From NCBI RefSeq assembly GCF_013523125.1, contig NZ_JAAMQJ010000011.1, positions 1 through 64,000 on the forward strand: a stretch of 64,000 nt of DNA, given 5' to 3'. Made by a program: the position numbers and the translations under genes. This stretch comes from Pseudomonas entomophila. GTDB taxonomy: Bacteria; Pseudomonadota; Gammaproteobacteria; Pseudomonadales; Pseudomonadaceae. The notes under the pieces are model-generated. The model saw only the letters and a program-made list of their open reading frames with translations. It did no database searches and was not told the origin of the DNA. Positions within the stretch are counted from its first letter, which is position 1. Each line of letters begins with the position of its first letter. Shown here piece after piece: positions 28,706-37,005 of the stretch.

Positions 28706-30013
28706 TCAGTGCGCGATCGCTTGCTTGCCGTAGCGGCGCGCCAGGGCATGGAGGCCGACGCCGACGGCCAACAGGACGCCAGCCCGTAACCAGTTCCCGG
28801 CCGGTTGCTGGGTCAGCAGCACCAGGCACGAGAGAATGCCCAGCAGCGGCACGATCGGATGAATGCTGAAGTGGGGCTCGTCGATCGTGTCTTTCTTCAG
28901 AACCAGCACCGCCAGGTTGGTGCTCAGGAACACGAACAGCAGCAACAGCACCACGGTCTCGGCCAGCACTTCGAGGGTGCCGGTGAGGGTCAGCAGCGCG
29001 GCCAGCACGGTGGTCGCCAGGATGGCCGGTGCTGGTGTGCGCCGGTTTGGCGATACCTGGCCGAGCCAGGCCGGCAGCAGGCCTTCGCGGGCCATGCCCA
29101 GGGTCAGGCGGCTGGCCATGATCATGGTCAGCAACGCGCCGTTGGCGACCGCGACCAGGGCAATCACCGCGAACCAGCTGCGGGGGATGCCCAGGCCCGA
29201 GTCGCCGACGATGTCCATCAGCGGGGCCTTGGCGGCGATCAGGTCGGTGGCCGGCATCACCAGGGCAGCTCCGGCGCCGACGGCCAGGTAGACCAGGCCG
29301 GCGATCAACAGGGCCATGAACAGGGCCTTGGGGTAGGTGCGGCGAACGTCACGCACTTCCTCGGCCAGGTTGGCGGAGGTTTCGAAGCCGACATAGGAGT
29401 AGAACGCCAGCAGCGCCGCGCCGAGGATCGCGCCGGCCGGCGCGTGGCCACCGAAGTCCAGCAGCCGCGCAGGCTCGGCACGACCCTGCCCGCACAACGC
29501 GGCCACCGCGACGATCACCAGCACCAGGCCGCTGAGCTCGATCACGGTCATCACCAGGTTGGCCCCCAGGGACTCCTTGATGCCGCGCAGGTTGAGCGCG
29601 GCGATCAGCAGCAGGAACAAAGGTGCCAGCACGTGGGTCGGCCAGTCCAGGAACACGCGCAGGTACTCCCCGGCGAAGGCCAATGACAGGCCGGCCACGC
29701 TGGTGATACCGGCTGCCAGCATGGCGAAGCCGACCAGGAACGACAGCAGCGGCGAGCCGAAGGCGCGCTGGGCGAAGACCGCGGCGCCACCGGCCCGTGG
29801 GTACTTGCTGACCAGTTCGGCATAGGACGCTGTGGTGAACAGGGCGAACAGCAGGCCCACCGCCAGCGGCGCCCAGATCGCGCCACCGGCCCGGTCGGCG
29901 ATGGCGCCTGCCAGGGCGTAGACGCCCGCGCCGAGTACATCGCCCAGGATGAAGAACACCAGCAGTGGCAAGGTGACGACGCGTTTGAGAGCACGGGCAG
30001 GCGGTGGATTCAT
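28706..30013 (-). CDS. APC family amino acid permease
   Basis: 435-residue inner-membrane transporter with about 12 helices. The first helix carries the APC substrate signature FILGDVLGAGVYALAG. LVSKYPRAGGAAVFAQRAFG and the GFETSANLAEEVRD motif in helix 6 region are typical of cationic amino acid transporter-like APC proteins. The ATG at 30013 is preferred because an AGGA sits about 9 bp upstream; an ATG three codons earlier overlaps that site. Substrate not predictable. The esterase gene lies 80 bp downstream. Confidence 0.88.
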   Translation of the reverse strand: MNPPPARALKRVVTLPLLVFFILGDVLGAGVYALAGAIADRAGGAIWAPLAVGLLFALFTTASYAELVSKYPRAGGAAVFAQRAFGSPLLSFLVGFAMLAAGITSVAGLSLAFAGEYLRVFLDWPTHVLAPLFLLLIAALNLRGIKESLGANLVMTVIELSGLVLVIVAVAALCGQGRAEPARLLDFGGHAPAGAILGAALLAFYSYVGFETSANLAEEVRDVRRTYPKALFMALLIAGLVYLAVGAGAALVMPATDLIAAKAPLMDIVGDSGLGIPRSWFAVIALVAVANGALLTMIMASRLTLGMAREGLLPAWLGQVSPNRRTPAPAILATTVLAALLTLTGTLEVLAETVVLLLLFVFLSTNLAVLVLKKDTIDEPHFSIHPIVPLLGILSCLVLLTQQPAGNWLRAGVLLAVGVGLHALARRYGKQAIAH

Positions 30014-30044
30014 CGGGGGCATCCTGGCGAGACAATGAACAATG

Positions 30045-30076
30045 AAAAAAGGCGCCGGATCGTGATCACGGCGCCT
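30045..30076 (-). terminator. Terminator after the DUF4142 gene
   Basis: On the minus strand GAGGCGCCG, a 10-nt loop, CGGCGCC and then TTTTTT. It separates the DUF4142 gene from the APC permease gene. Confidence 0.82.
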
Positions 30077-30096
30077 CGTCGACCAACCCTTGGAGC

Positions 30097-30618
30097 TTAC
30101 TGGGTCTTGTCGTGGGCAGCGTCGCCACCGTGGGCAGCGGCCAGTTTCTTGGCCTGGGTCAGGTGAGCTTCGAGCTTGGGCAGGGTGTCGGTCGCGAATT
30201 TCTTCACGTCCGCGTCCTTGCCATCCTTGATCTCTTCCTTGAAGAGTTCGATGGTCTGCTCGTGGGCCTTGACCTGGTTGTTGGCGTAGGAGCGATCGAA
30301 CGAGTCCTCACGGATGTCCAGGATCAGCTTCTTGGCCTTGTCCATCAATTCGGCGTCGGTCGCGACCTTGATGTTCTTGGTCTGAGCGATGCCTTTGAGT
30401 TGTTCGTTGGCCTTGGTGTGGTCATCGACCATCATCTGGGCGAAGGTCTTCACGTCGGCGGACTGGCTCTTTTCCAGGGCCAGCTTGCCGGCTTCGATTT
30501 CAGCGATGCCCTTGGCAGAGGCTTCATCGACGAAATCGGCAGGGTCGGCAGCCATGACGGCCTGAGCGGCGAAGGCGAAGAGGACGCTGCAGATACCAGC
30601 TTGAAGTTTCTTGTTCAT
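30097..30618 (-). CDS. DUF4142 periplasmic protein
   Basis: 173-residue exported protein. A signal peptide (MNKKLQAGICSVLFAFAAQAVMA) precedes a DUF4142 domain: an alpha-helical ferritin-like bundle with FVDEASAKGIAEIEAGKLAL, FAQMMVDDHTKANEQL and EHQxT-type helices (KAHEQTIELFKEEI). AAGGAGC lies before the start. The domain occurs in envelope or stress proteins of unknown mechanism. A clear terminator follows and no gene is coupled to it. Confidence 0.87.
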   Translation of the reverse strand: MNKKLQAGICSVLFAFAAQAVMAADPADFVDEASAKGIAEIEAGKLALEKSQSADVKTFAQMMVDDHTKANEQLKGIAQTKNIKVATDAELMDKAKKLILDIREDSFDRSYANNQVKAHEQTIELFKEEIKDGKDADVKKFATDTLPKLEAHLTQAKKLAAAHGGDAAHDKTQ

Positions 30619-30735
30619 GGGCGATAGCTCCTTAAGTCATATCCATGTGGCGGTGGGGTCCGCATTCGTGTGACTGGGGGCATGCGCGCGAGGTTCAGAA
30701 AAATGTTGATGCGTTGTCACTTCGGGGCAGGACAC

Positions 30736-31395
30736 CTACGTAGGCCGCTGAAAATGCTGGACCAGTGCAGAGGCTTTGGCCCGGATCTGCCGACCGCGCA
30801 ACACGAGCACCAGCAGGCTGCCGCCCGTGGCCAACGCCATGTCCTTCTGGGCGTCCCAGAAGTCGCCCTGGGCTCCGACGAACGAGGAATCGCCACCGCC
30901 CAGGTAGGCACCACCGACCCACTCCATCAGTTCGTAGAGCAGGGACGTCGCCAGGATGAAGGACCAGGCGATCAGCGATGCCCAGGCGCCTTGCAGCGCA
31001 CAGCGCGCCACCAGCAGCTGGCGAAAGGGCAGGGCCAGCAGCAGGCCATAGGCCAGGTGCACCAGCCGGTCGTACTGGTTGCGCGGCCAACCGAAAGCCT
31101 GATCGAGGCTGACGTTCAACCACCGAAGCGCCAGGGCGTCGTACGGCACCTTGGGGTAGGTGAAGTGCGTGCCGATCTCGTGCAGACAGAGGAAGACCAC
31201 GATCATCGCCCAGGCGGGAGTGGACAGCGCCAGGCGATCCCGGTACATCCAGGCCAGTGCGGCACCGATCAGCACCAGGGCGTTTTCCACCAACCAGGTG
31301 GTGCGGTCCAGCGGTGCCCAGCCACACACGATGAAGACCCCCGCGAAACCCACGAAGAGCGCTTGCTTGCAGGTGAATCCGGTCTTGGGCGGCAT
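30736..31395 (-). CDS. DUF2238 (YjdF-like) inner-membrane protein
   Basis: 219-residue polytopic membrane protein with about five to six helices. The family block DRLVHLAYGLLLALPFRQLL is followed by the ELMEWVGGAYLGGG motif and by QGDFWDAQKDM near the C-terminus, all typical of YjdF/DUF2238. An AAAGGAG ribosome-binding site is 6-7 bp from the start. Function unknown. Divergent from the next gene. Confidence 0.86.
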   Translation of the reverse strand: MPPKTGFTCKQALFVGFAGVFIVCGWAPLDRTTWLVENALVLIGAALAWMYRDRLALSTPAWAMIVVFLCLHEIGTHFTYPKVPYDALALRWLNVSLDQAFGWPRNQYDRLVHLAYGLLLALPFRQLLVARCALQGAWASLIAWSFILATSLLYELMEWVGGAYLGGGDSSFVGAQGDFWDAQKDMALATGGSLLVLVLRGRQIRAKASALVQHFQRPT

Positions 31396-31615
31396 ACAGG
31401 CTCCTTTGGATGTGTGGCGCAGGTACTGACACAGTGGAGTGCGCTGCGGGCAGGCCTGTTCCGTCCTGGCGGGAGTGGCGTGTTACGGCGCATTGCGACG
31501 AAGAGGCGGGGTTTTCGCGATGGAGGCAAGTCTGTGCTTGCCCAGGCGCGTCGAAGTTGGCACGCTTTGCCCGCAATCGACCACCCCTAAGCCGTTCATA
31601 GAAGGGAGCGTACCG

Positions 31616-32362
31616 TTGAGCTGGGAAAAAGTTGGAAAATCCCTCGTGGGCGTCTTGGCCGTACTGACCCTGGCGATCGCAGGGTTCGTGCTCACCCGAG
31701 CCGATGCCAGGCTCCAGGCCTACTTGACGTACGACAGCCTGACCTATCCCACCCAGTTCAGCGCACGGATCAGTGCCGCTAGCGAACAACTCAAGTACGA
31801 CGTGCTGGCACGACAGGTGCAGCGCATCGGCGCTGGCGCACTCGATCAGGATCAGGTGGCGCAATTGGTCGAAGTGTCCCAGGCGCCGTTTCGGCAGATG
31901 TTCGCCAAACCGTTCGAAGCTGGGCTGGTGGACCATCGCACGGCCTTGTACATCGACCTGAACAACACCAGCGAGCAGACCGTCAGGGACATTCACATCC
32001 GCCTGCCGGCCAAGGGGCTGGTGCAGGTGCGCAACGACGCCGGAAACGACGAGGTCCACGAACTGCCGGCCGGTGCGGTGGACATTCCTGAAATCAGCCC
32101 CGGTGGGAATGCCAAGGTCTGGGTCTATTTCGACAGTGACTACAGCGAGATCCGCCAGGGCAGCCTCTCGATTCGCGATGCCGAGGGCAAGGCCGATCTG
32201 CACATCTACCGCGCCTTCACGGGGTTGGACGCCGATGTGGCGCAGTACCGCACACCGCTCTTGTGGCTGCTCGGCTGTTCATTGGCAGGCGTGGTCGGCC
32301 TGACCTGCCTGTGTCTGGCGCAACGGCGGCGTCTTCGTCTTTCTGCTCGTCACACGGTCTGA
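31616..32362 (+). CDS. Membrane-anchored protein of unknown function (TTG start)
   Basis: 248 residues that I cannot assign to a family. A hydrophobic segment at about 9-28 (LVGVLAVLTLAIAGFVL) and a second near 213-236 (LLWLLGCSLAGVVGLTCLCL) flank a soluble region of about 185 residues, so both ends sit in the membrane. The soluble part contains beta-rich text (TALYIDLNNTSEQTVRDIHI, then VWVYFDSDYSEIRQ) like an immunoglobulin-type fold. The TTG at 31616 is chosen because GAAGGGAG ends 7 bp before it; no ATG or GTG in frame fits better. Confidence 0.7.
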   Translation: MSWEKVGKSLVGVLAVLTLAIAGFVLTRADARLQAYLTYDSLTYPTQFSARISAASEQLKYDVLARQVQRIGAGALDQDQVAQLVEVSQAPFRQMFAKPFEAGLVDHRTALYIDLNNTSEQTVRDIHIRLPAKGLVQVRNDAGNDEVHELPAGAVDIPEISPGGNAKVWVYFDSDYSEIRQGSLSIRDAEGKADLHIYRAFTGLDADVAQYRTPLLWLLGCSLAGVVGLTCLCLAQRRRLRLSARHTV

Positions 32363-32408
32363 CAGGTCAGCATTCGGTTGCCGCCCCTGGCCCTACCGGC
32401 AAGAGACA

Positions 32409-32585
32409 TCAGTGCAGCGACAAGGCAGGCGTCGCGCGATTCGCCGGTCGTCTTTCGCGTTCGGCAGGTGCCATGGCTGTCGTCCCCTGATGCCGTCTGG
32501 CAATTCGCAACACACCCCACACCATCGCCAGCGCAACCGCCATCCAGGCACTGATCAGGCTGAAAAGTATCATCGCAAGGCTCAT
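32409..32585 (-). CDS. Small single-helix membrane protein, 58 residues
   Basis: Reads MSLAMILFSLISAWMAVALA and continues MVWGVLRIARRH, then a hydrophilic tail ending in a TGA at 32409. One membrane helix (about 4-26) followed by positive residues suggests an inner-membrane microprotein with its N-terminus outside. A GGGG stretch 5-8 bp before the ATG could serve as ribosome-binding site. Convergent with the gene ending at 32362. It is supported by hydrophobicity and start context only; I recognise no family. Confidence 0.5.
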   Translation of the reverse strand: MSLAMILFSLISAWMAVALAMVWGVLRIARRHQGTTAMAPAERERRPANRATPALSLH

Positions 32586-32610
32586 GAAATACCCCCTGTG
32601 CTTTGGTCAC

Positions 32611-33204
32611 TTCTCTTGCATGTAATTAGCTGACTGCCTGGGCGACGGCGAAATTCCATGAAATGTGCTATGGCAGGATGATTGGCGCGCTGTTTGCTCG
32701 GGGCAGGCGATGGACGGTCGTGAGCCTGAGGGTGCAGCAGGAGAGGTGAGCCCGGCTCATGAGCCTTTCAGGGCCAGGCCTTTCAACGTCTTTGGAAAAA
32801 ACCCAGGATAGGATCGTGGGTGCAGCCACAGATTCACCGGCATGATGCATCGGTTCGACGAACACCTCGTAGCGGTTCGTGTCAACGCCGAACACACTGA
32901 GGGGTACATCTGTCCGCGATTATCCACAATCACTTCGAGCATCGGCCTGCCTCCAGCGCGCAGGGCTCGCCCATGAAGCGCGTGATGGCCGTCTACTCGT
33001 CCAAAGACAGGTTGCAAGCATCGACCTGGGCAAGGTGCCGGGCGTAAGAAATACGTCCATCGCCAATGCCTGGTCGATGTCCGCTTCATCGAACGTCTCG
33101 ACCAGCACCTGCAGGCCCAACGCCATGGCCAGCCTGTGCAGTCGCTCAAGGCTGTTGGCCGGCAGGCAGAGCACGGTCCCCTCTGCCGGCAGGGTCGACC
33201 TCAC
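32611..33204. other. 594-bp region without a supported gene; possible relic
   Basis: No full gene is convincing. On the minus strand several short open stretches read like protein pieces in different frames: LPANSLERLHRLAMALGLQV followed by LVETFDEADIDQALAMDVFL (about 33180-33040), and FGVDTNRYEVFVEPMHHAGE (about 32895-32836). They are interrupted and change frame, as in a decayed gene, but I cannot name a parent family. Confidence 0.4.
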
Positions 33205-33244
33205 ACTTCACCAAGACCTGCTTCAAAGCAGGCCTTGGCGAAGT
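33205..33244. terminator. Long imperfect hairpin after the DUF3618 gene
   Basis: ACTTCaCCAAGaCCTGCTT faces AAGCAGGcCTTGGcGAAGT around a 2-4-nt loop: 16 of 19 pairs match. It starts 12 bp after the DUF3618 stop in transcript direction. No T-tract follows, so it may stabilise the 3' end rather than terminate. Confidence 0.5.
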
Positions 33245-33255
33245 ACAGTGGGGTC

Positions 33256-34179
33256 TTACGGCTTGTCGTTCTCCGGCGCAAAGCCCAGCCCCGACGACAG
33301 ATCGGTCCCGGCCTGGGTGGACGACGACTGCGTCGTTGCGGCCGAACTCACGGACTGAGCCGTGCCGCTCTTTTCGTGCGTTTCAGGCGTCTTCTGCTCG
33401 GCCACGGTCTGCGTCACGGTGTCCTTGGCTTGCTTGTAGGCTTGCTCACCCTTGGCCTTGACCGTGTCGGTCAGGCGATCGCTGGCACTGCCCATCAACT
33501 GGTCTTCCTTGCGCGTCGACGGCAAGGCAGCACCGATGGCCGCACCCAGGGCGATACCGATGGCCGCCAGGACCAGCGGTTGTTCCTTGAGCAAGGTGTC
33601 GAACTGGCCTTTCACCACGTCCGTCTGCTGCTTGATCTGGTCCCGTGCATCGTGGGCCGTGCGGCGCAGCGAGTCGGTGGTGTCGTGGGCCGTACGACGC
33701 AGCGAGTCCGCGGTGTCGCCTGCGGAATGGCGTGTGCTTTCGCTCATGCCGCTGGCTTTGTCACGCAGGTCATAGGCCTTGGCGCGGACGCTGTCGCCCG
33801 CGTCATGCAGTTTGTCGCCCGCTTGTGCGAAGGCGCCCTTGACCGTATCGACCATGTCGCCGAGCTTGTCGCCCAGCCCCGGCCCGTGGGAGGCCGGCCC
33901 CGGATTGAAGGGTCTGTTCTGGTTGAGCGCCAGCCAGCCCAGGCCGATGGCCGTCAACGTGGTGGGCAGCGGGTTGTTCTTCAACGTGAGCGCCAGGTTG
34001 TGGCAGAACTCACCGCCGTTGCCCTTGGTATAGGACAGCGCCTGGTCGAACAGCTGGCCAGGGGTCATGCGCTGCTCGATGGCATCGACCAGGTGACTGA
34101 TGTGCTCGCGCTTGGCGTTGATTTCCTGTTCCAGCTGGTCAGGGTTCTTGTGCGACTCGTGTTCGAACGACGGGCTCAT
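33256..34179 (-). CDS. DUF3618 domain protein with duplicated repeat
   Basis: 307 residues. The N-terminal DUF3618 motif (QLEQEINAKREHISHLVDAI) is followed by a short hydrophobic stretch (TTLTAIGLGWLAL), a long amphipathic region, a second hydrophobic helix (PLVLAAIGIALGAAIGAALP near 205-225), and a disordered Thr/Ser/Gln tail. Residues about 143-170 hold an 11-residue unit DSLRRTAHDTT / DSLRRTAHDAR in tandem. Last gene of a three-gene operon; its ATG overlaps the stop of the preceding gene (ATGA). Likely an inner-membrane-associated envelope stress protein; role unknown. Confidence 0.8.
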   Translation of the reverse strand: MSPSFEHESHKNPDQLEQEINAKREHISHLVDAIEQRMTPGQLFDQALSYTKGNGGEFCHNLALTLKNNPLPTTLTAIGLGWLALNQNRPFNPGPASHGPGLGDKLGDMVDTVKGAFAQAGDKLHDAGDSVRAKAYDLRDKASGMSESTRHSAGDTADSLRRTAHDTTDSLRRTAHDARDQIKQQTDVVKGQFDTLLKEQPLVLAAIGIALGAAIGAALPSTRKEDQLMGSASDRLTDTVKAKGEQAYKQAKDTVTQTVAEQKTPETHEKSGTAQSVSSAATTQSSSTQAGTDLSSGLGFAPENDKP

Positions 34180-34604
34180 GGCAGTTTCCTCTTGATCGCT
34201 TCCTTGTCCTGGTGCATGGCGTTGAGCGTGCGGTCCGGCGTCAAGTGCGAAGGCTCGAATTGCTTCTTGCCCGACTGCAGCATGATGAAGCCGATGATCA
34301 CGGTGATGGCGCCGACGATCAGCGCGGCCAGCCAGGGCGCCACGACGATGGCCAGGGCATAGACGGCGGCCAGCAGCAGGATGATGAAACCGGCCAGCAG
34401 CACGATCGCCCCGGCGGCTACAGCTGCGGTGCCTGCCTTCAGGGTATTGAGGTTGTGCTGAAGTTCGGACTTGGCCAGGGCCAGTTCCTTGGTGAACAGC
34501 GCCGGGACTTCATGCATCAATTGGCGCAACAGGCCGCCGATACCGACCGAGTCTTCTGCATGGGGAGGAACGGGCGGCGTAGGGTTGAGCGGATCGTGGT
34601 TCAT
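34176..34604 (-). CDS. Phage-holin-fold (DUF1469) membrane protein
   Basis: 142-residue membrane protein of the Phage_holin_3_6 / DUF1469 group, which is a chromosomal family and not a sign of phage. An N-terminal amphipathic part (GIGGLLRQLMHEVPALFTKE) leads into two membrane helices at about 58-80 and 84-110 and a basic C-terminus. The ATG at 34604 has AGGAGG 6 bp upstream. Its start overlaps the upstream stop (TGATG) and its stop overlaps the DUF3618 start, so all three are translationally coupled. Confidence 0.85.
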   Translation of the reverse strand: MNHDPLNPTPPVPPHAEDSVGIGGLLRQLMHEVPALFTKELALAKSELQHNLNTLKAGTAAVAAGAIVLLAGFIILLLAAVYALAIVVAPWLAALIVGAITVIIGFIMLQSGKKQFEPSHLTPDRTLNAMHQDKEAIKRKLP

Positions 34605-35245
34605 CACAGGCCTCCTTTGAGCGGGTCGTTGTCACGGCTCGAGCCGGTGATCGGGCTCACGTGGGTCGCGCCGATCGGATCGACCGAGGCTGCGCTGCCC
34701 TGGGCATCGACGGGGGTGTAGGGCTTGTGCGTGGACACGTCGCTGGAACGATCCGGCGTCGGTGGCGTGCTGTGGAAGGGTTCACTGGCTCCGTAGGCCG
34801 CTGGCGGATGATTGCCGGACGATGCGCTGTGGCCATGCTCGCTGGCGCGAAGGAAACGTGACAGGCCGAATCCGATCGCGACACTGCCGGCGATGAACAG
34901 CCCTGGGTTGTCCTTGGCCAGGCGCGAGCCTTTCTGCAGCAGTTCCTCGGCGCTCTGGTGACGCACCTGCTCGGCGAAGGTGCCCAGGTAGCCAGCCAGT
35001 TGGCCCAGATACTGCGACAGCCCGAGCGTATCGTTGCCCTGGAGGGCCTCGGCGGCGGATTTTGCCCCTTGCTTGAGCGTTTCCAGCTGGTCGGCGGCCG
35101 TGTCCCGGTACTGCTCGTAGTGCTCGGTGCCTTGGGCCTTGGCCTCGTTGAGCAAGGAACCTGCCTCGTCGGCGATGGCGTGCACGTGATCTTGCGTACT
35201 CCCGGCAGACGCCGAGGCGGCTGGATCGCGATCGGTCTTGTCCAT
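34604..35245 (-). CDS. Hypothetical membrane-associated protein, first gene of DUF3618 operon
   Basis: 213 residues, no named family I can give with confidence. It has a long charged helical N-terminus (AIADEAGSLLNEAKAQGTEH, then YRDTAADQLETLKQGAKSAA), one weak hydrophobic segment near 118-135 (NPGLFIAGSVAIGFGLSRFL) and a disordered Ser/Pro/Thr tail. The layout resembles nutrient-deprivation-induced or ElaB/YgaM-like proteins that tether to the membrane. ATG at 35245 with GGGAG upstream. It heads the coupled operon. Confidence 0.75.
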   Translation of the reverse strand: MDKTDRDPAASASAGSTQDHVHAIADEAGSLLNEAKAQGTEHYEQYRDTAADQLETLKQGAKSAAEALQGNDTLGLSQYLGQLAGYLGTFAEQVRHQSAEELLQKGSRLAKDNPGLFIAGSVAIGFGLSRFLRASEHGHSASSGNHPPAAYGASEPFHSTPPTPDRSSDVSTHKPYTPVDAQGSAASVDPIGATHVSPITGSSRDNDPLKGGL

Positions 35246-35438
35246 GATGATCTCCCTTCGATGAGTGGTCCCGGCGTGTAGCCGGTTCAAGTGCCGCTAC
35301 AAAAGGGGACGAGGCGTCAGCGAAAGAAGTTCAGTCCGATGGCGTGGTGGGCTCGCCTGCACGGACAAGCGGCACGAATAGCGCATGCAAACGTTTCAGA
35401 GTGTTTCAAAATCCGGCGATAGGCGAGGCGATGAGGCC

Positions 35439-36038
35439 TTAGCGCTCGTGCAGATCCAGGCCCTGGCGCAACCGCGTCAGCATGGCATCGCGCAGCGCAG
35501 TGGGTGCATGCACCTGCAAGGCACCCGCTTGGGACAACAGCCAGTGCAACAGTTTCGGGGTGTCTTCCAGCGTTGCACAGGTCAGCGTGTCGCCTTCTGG
35601 CGTGGATTCGAGGGTCAGGTCCGAGATGCCGAAGGTCCGGGCGAAATCCTGCGTCAGCCTTGGCTCAGCCTTGAAGGTCACACGGATGTGGCGAGGTTCG
35701 ATGAGCGTCGCACGGGATGCTTCGGGCGTAGCGCGATCGACGGCGGGGCATGTCGAGGCAGGCTTGCAGCCGGGTTGCCAGGACCAGCGATAAGGCAAGG
35801 CCTGGTCTTCGCAGCGCAACGGAAACACCTTCGACAGCTCCAGCAGATCACGTTCCACGGTGCGCTTGCTGGTGTCGTGGCCGACCTCCAGCAGCAGCTG
35901 CTGCAGTACGCGAGCATTCAGGCCAGGCGCTGCGTCAGGCAGCAGGGTGAGAATGGCCCACTGGCGGGCGAGGGTCTGACGCGTGGAGTGGCTGGGCAAG
36001 GCGAAGTCTCGACAAGACGTTGGTGTAGATGGTGGCAT
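35439..36038 (-). CDS. WYL-type helix-turn-helix transcriptional regulator
   Basis: 199-residue DNA-binding protein resembling the DeoR-HTH/WYL regulators but shorter than the usual 230-330 residues. The N-terminal part RQWAILTLLPDAAPGLNARV and SKRTVERDLLELSKVFPLRC is a winged helix-turn-helix; the segment after it (LPYRWSWQPG) corresponds to the start of a WYL-like sensor, and IEPRHIRVTFKAEPRLTQDF is a typical C-terminal extension. The start at 36038 lacks a good ribosome-binding site. It is divergent from the riboswitch-tenA unit, but nothing ties it to thiamin directly. Confidence 0.7.
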   Translation of the reverse strand: MPPSTPTSCRDFALPSHSTRQTLARQWAILTLLPDAAPGLNARVLQQLLLEVGHDTSKRTVERDLLELSKVFPLRCEDQALPYRWSWQPGCKPASTCPAVDRATPEASRATLIEPRHIRVTFKAEPRLTQDFARTFGISDLTLESTPEGDTLTCATLEDTPKLLHWLLSQAGALQVHAPTALRDAMLTRLRQGLDLHER

Positions 36039-36174
36039 ATAGCTATCGCGCAGCTTACCCTGCCCATGGATCGGATCCAAGTTTTCCGTTCCGTGCATCT
36101 GTATCAATGCACGACAGCCGTGTCCAGTCGGTCCATGCATGACGTCAGTGCCAGTCTGCTGTATACAGAGCCTG

Positions 36175-36265
36175 TACCAAGGGGAGTCCTGCAAGGGGCT
36201 GAGAAACCGCTGGCGCGGTGACCCTTCGAACCTGATCCGGATCATGCCGGCGAAGGGATGGGCGC
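36175..36265 (+). promoter_or_regulatory. TPP (THI-box) riboswitch
   Basis: The conserved cores are present in order: GGGG...GGGGCTGAGA (36181-36203), GACCCTTCGAACCTGATCC (about 36220-36238) and GGATCATGCCGGCGAAGGGA (36239-36258). CTGAGA and CCTGATCnGGATnATGCC are the hallmark TPP contacts. It sits about 95 bp before tenA. Binding of thiamin pyrophosphate would be expected to reduce expression of the two tenA genes. Confidence 0.95.
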
Positions 36266-36354
36266 AAGCACCTGCCTTTCTGCCGGCCTCACTGCGAGGC
36301 CAGCCCCATGCCACACCCTCAGGGTCTCGCTGTCACCTGCACGAGGACAGCCCG

Positions 36355-37002
36355 ATGACCGAACGTTTCACCGATACCCTGCGTCACCAGAACGCGCCTG
36401 ACTGGGCAGCTGCCGTCGAACACCGGTTCGTGACCGAGCTGTGCGAGGGGCGCGTGGCCGATACGACCATGGCCCGTTATCTGGTGCAGGACCACCGCTT
36501 TCTCGACAGCTTCCTGGCCTTGCTCGGCGCCGCCATCGCCAGTGCCGACAATGTCGAGGCCCGACTTCGGCTGGGGCGTTTCGTCGGGCTGATCGCTGGC
36601 GAAGAGAACACCTATTTCCTGCGAGCATTCGCCGCGCTGGGCGTGGACGAGGCGCAACGCCATGCCCCTGCGGATACAACGCCCACCGCCGGTTTCAAGG
36701 CGTTGATGCGCGACGCGGCGCAGTCCCGCTGCTATGCCGCTGCGCTGTCGGTGCTCGTGGTCGCCGAATGGCTGTACCTGGACTGGGCCAGCCGCGCGCC
36801 TCGCCCGTTGCCCACGCGCTTCGAGCACGCCGAGTGGATCACCCTGCACGACAACCCGGCCTTCCATGACGTCGTCGCCTTCCTGCGCGCCGAGCTGGAC
36901 CGGGTCGGACCTGAGCAGGCCGAGATCAGCCAGGACTTCTTCCGGCGGGCAGTGGCGCTGGAGCGAGCCTTCTTCGATGCTGCCTATGCCGAGGAGGCGT
37001 GA
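36355..37002 (+). CDS. TenA family protein lacking the active-site Cys (TenA_E type)
   Basis: 215-residue TenA-fold protein. The entry motif YLVQDHRFLDSF includes the substrate Asp46. At the usual nucleophile motif PCxxGY, this protein reads ALSVLVVAEWLYLDW: Cys is replaced by Leu, and Glu138 sits one position beyond, which is the mark of the Cys-lacking TenA_E group. Members of that group are linked to thiamin-pyrimidine salvage by hydrolysing amide-type breakdown products. GAGGAC precedes the start. It is 3 bp from tenA, and both are under the TPP riboswitch. Confidence 0.85.
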   Translation: MTERFTDTLRHQNAPDWAAAVEHRFVTELCEGRVADTTMARYLVQDHRFLDSFLALLGAAIASADNVEARLRLGRFVGLIAGEENTYFLRAFAALGVDEAQRHAPADTTPTAGFKALMRDAAQSRCYAAALSVLVVAEWLYLDWASRAPRPLPTRFEHAEWITLHDNPAFHDVVAFLRAELDRVGPEQAEISQDFFRRAVALERAFFDAAYAEEA

Positions 37003-37005
37003 CCC

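Noticed and set aside
34176-34604. Prophage remnant signalled by a holin-family protein
   Set aside because: DUF1469/holin_3_6 proteins are common chromosomal membrane proteins; no lysin, capsid or integrase genes are present.
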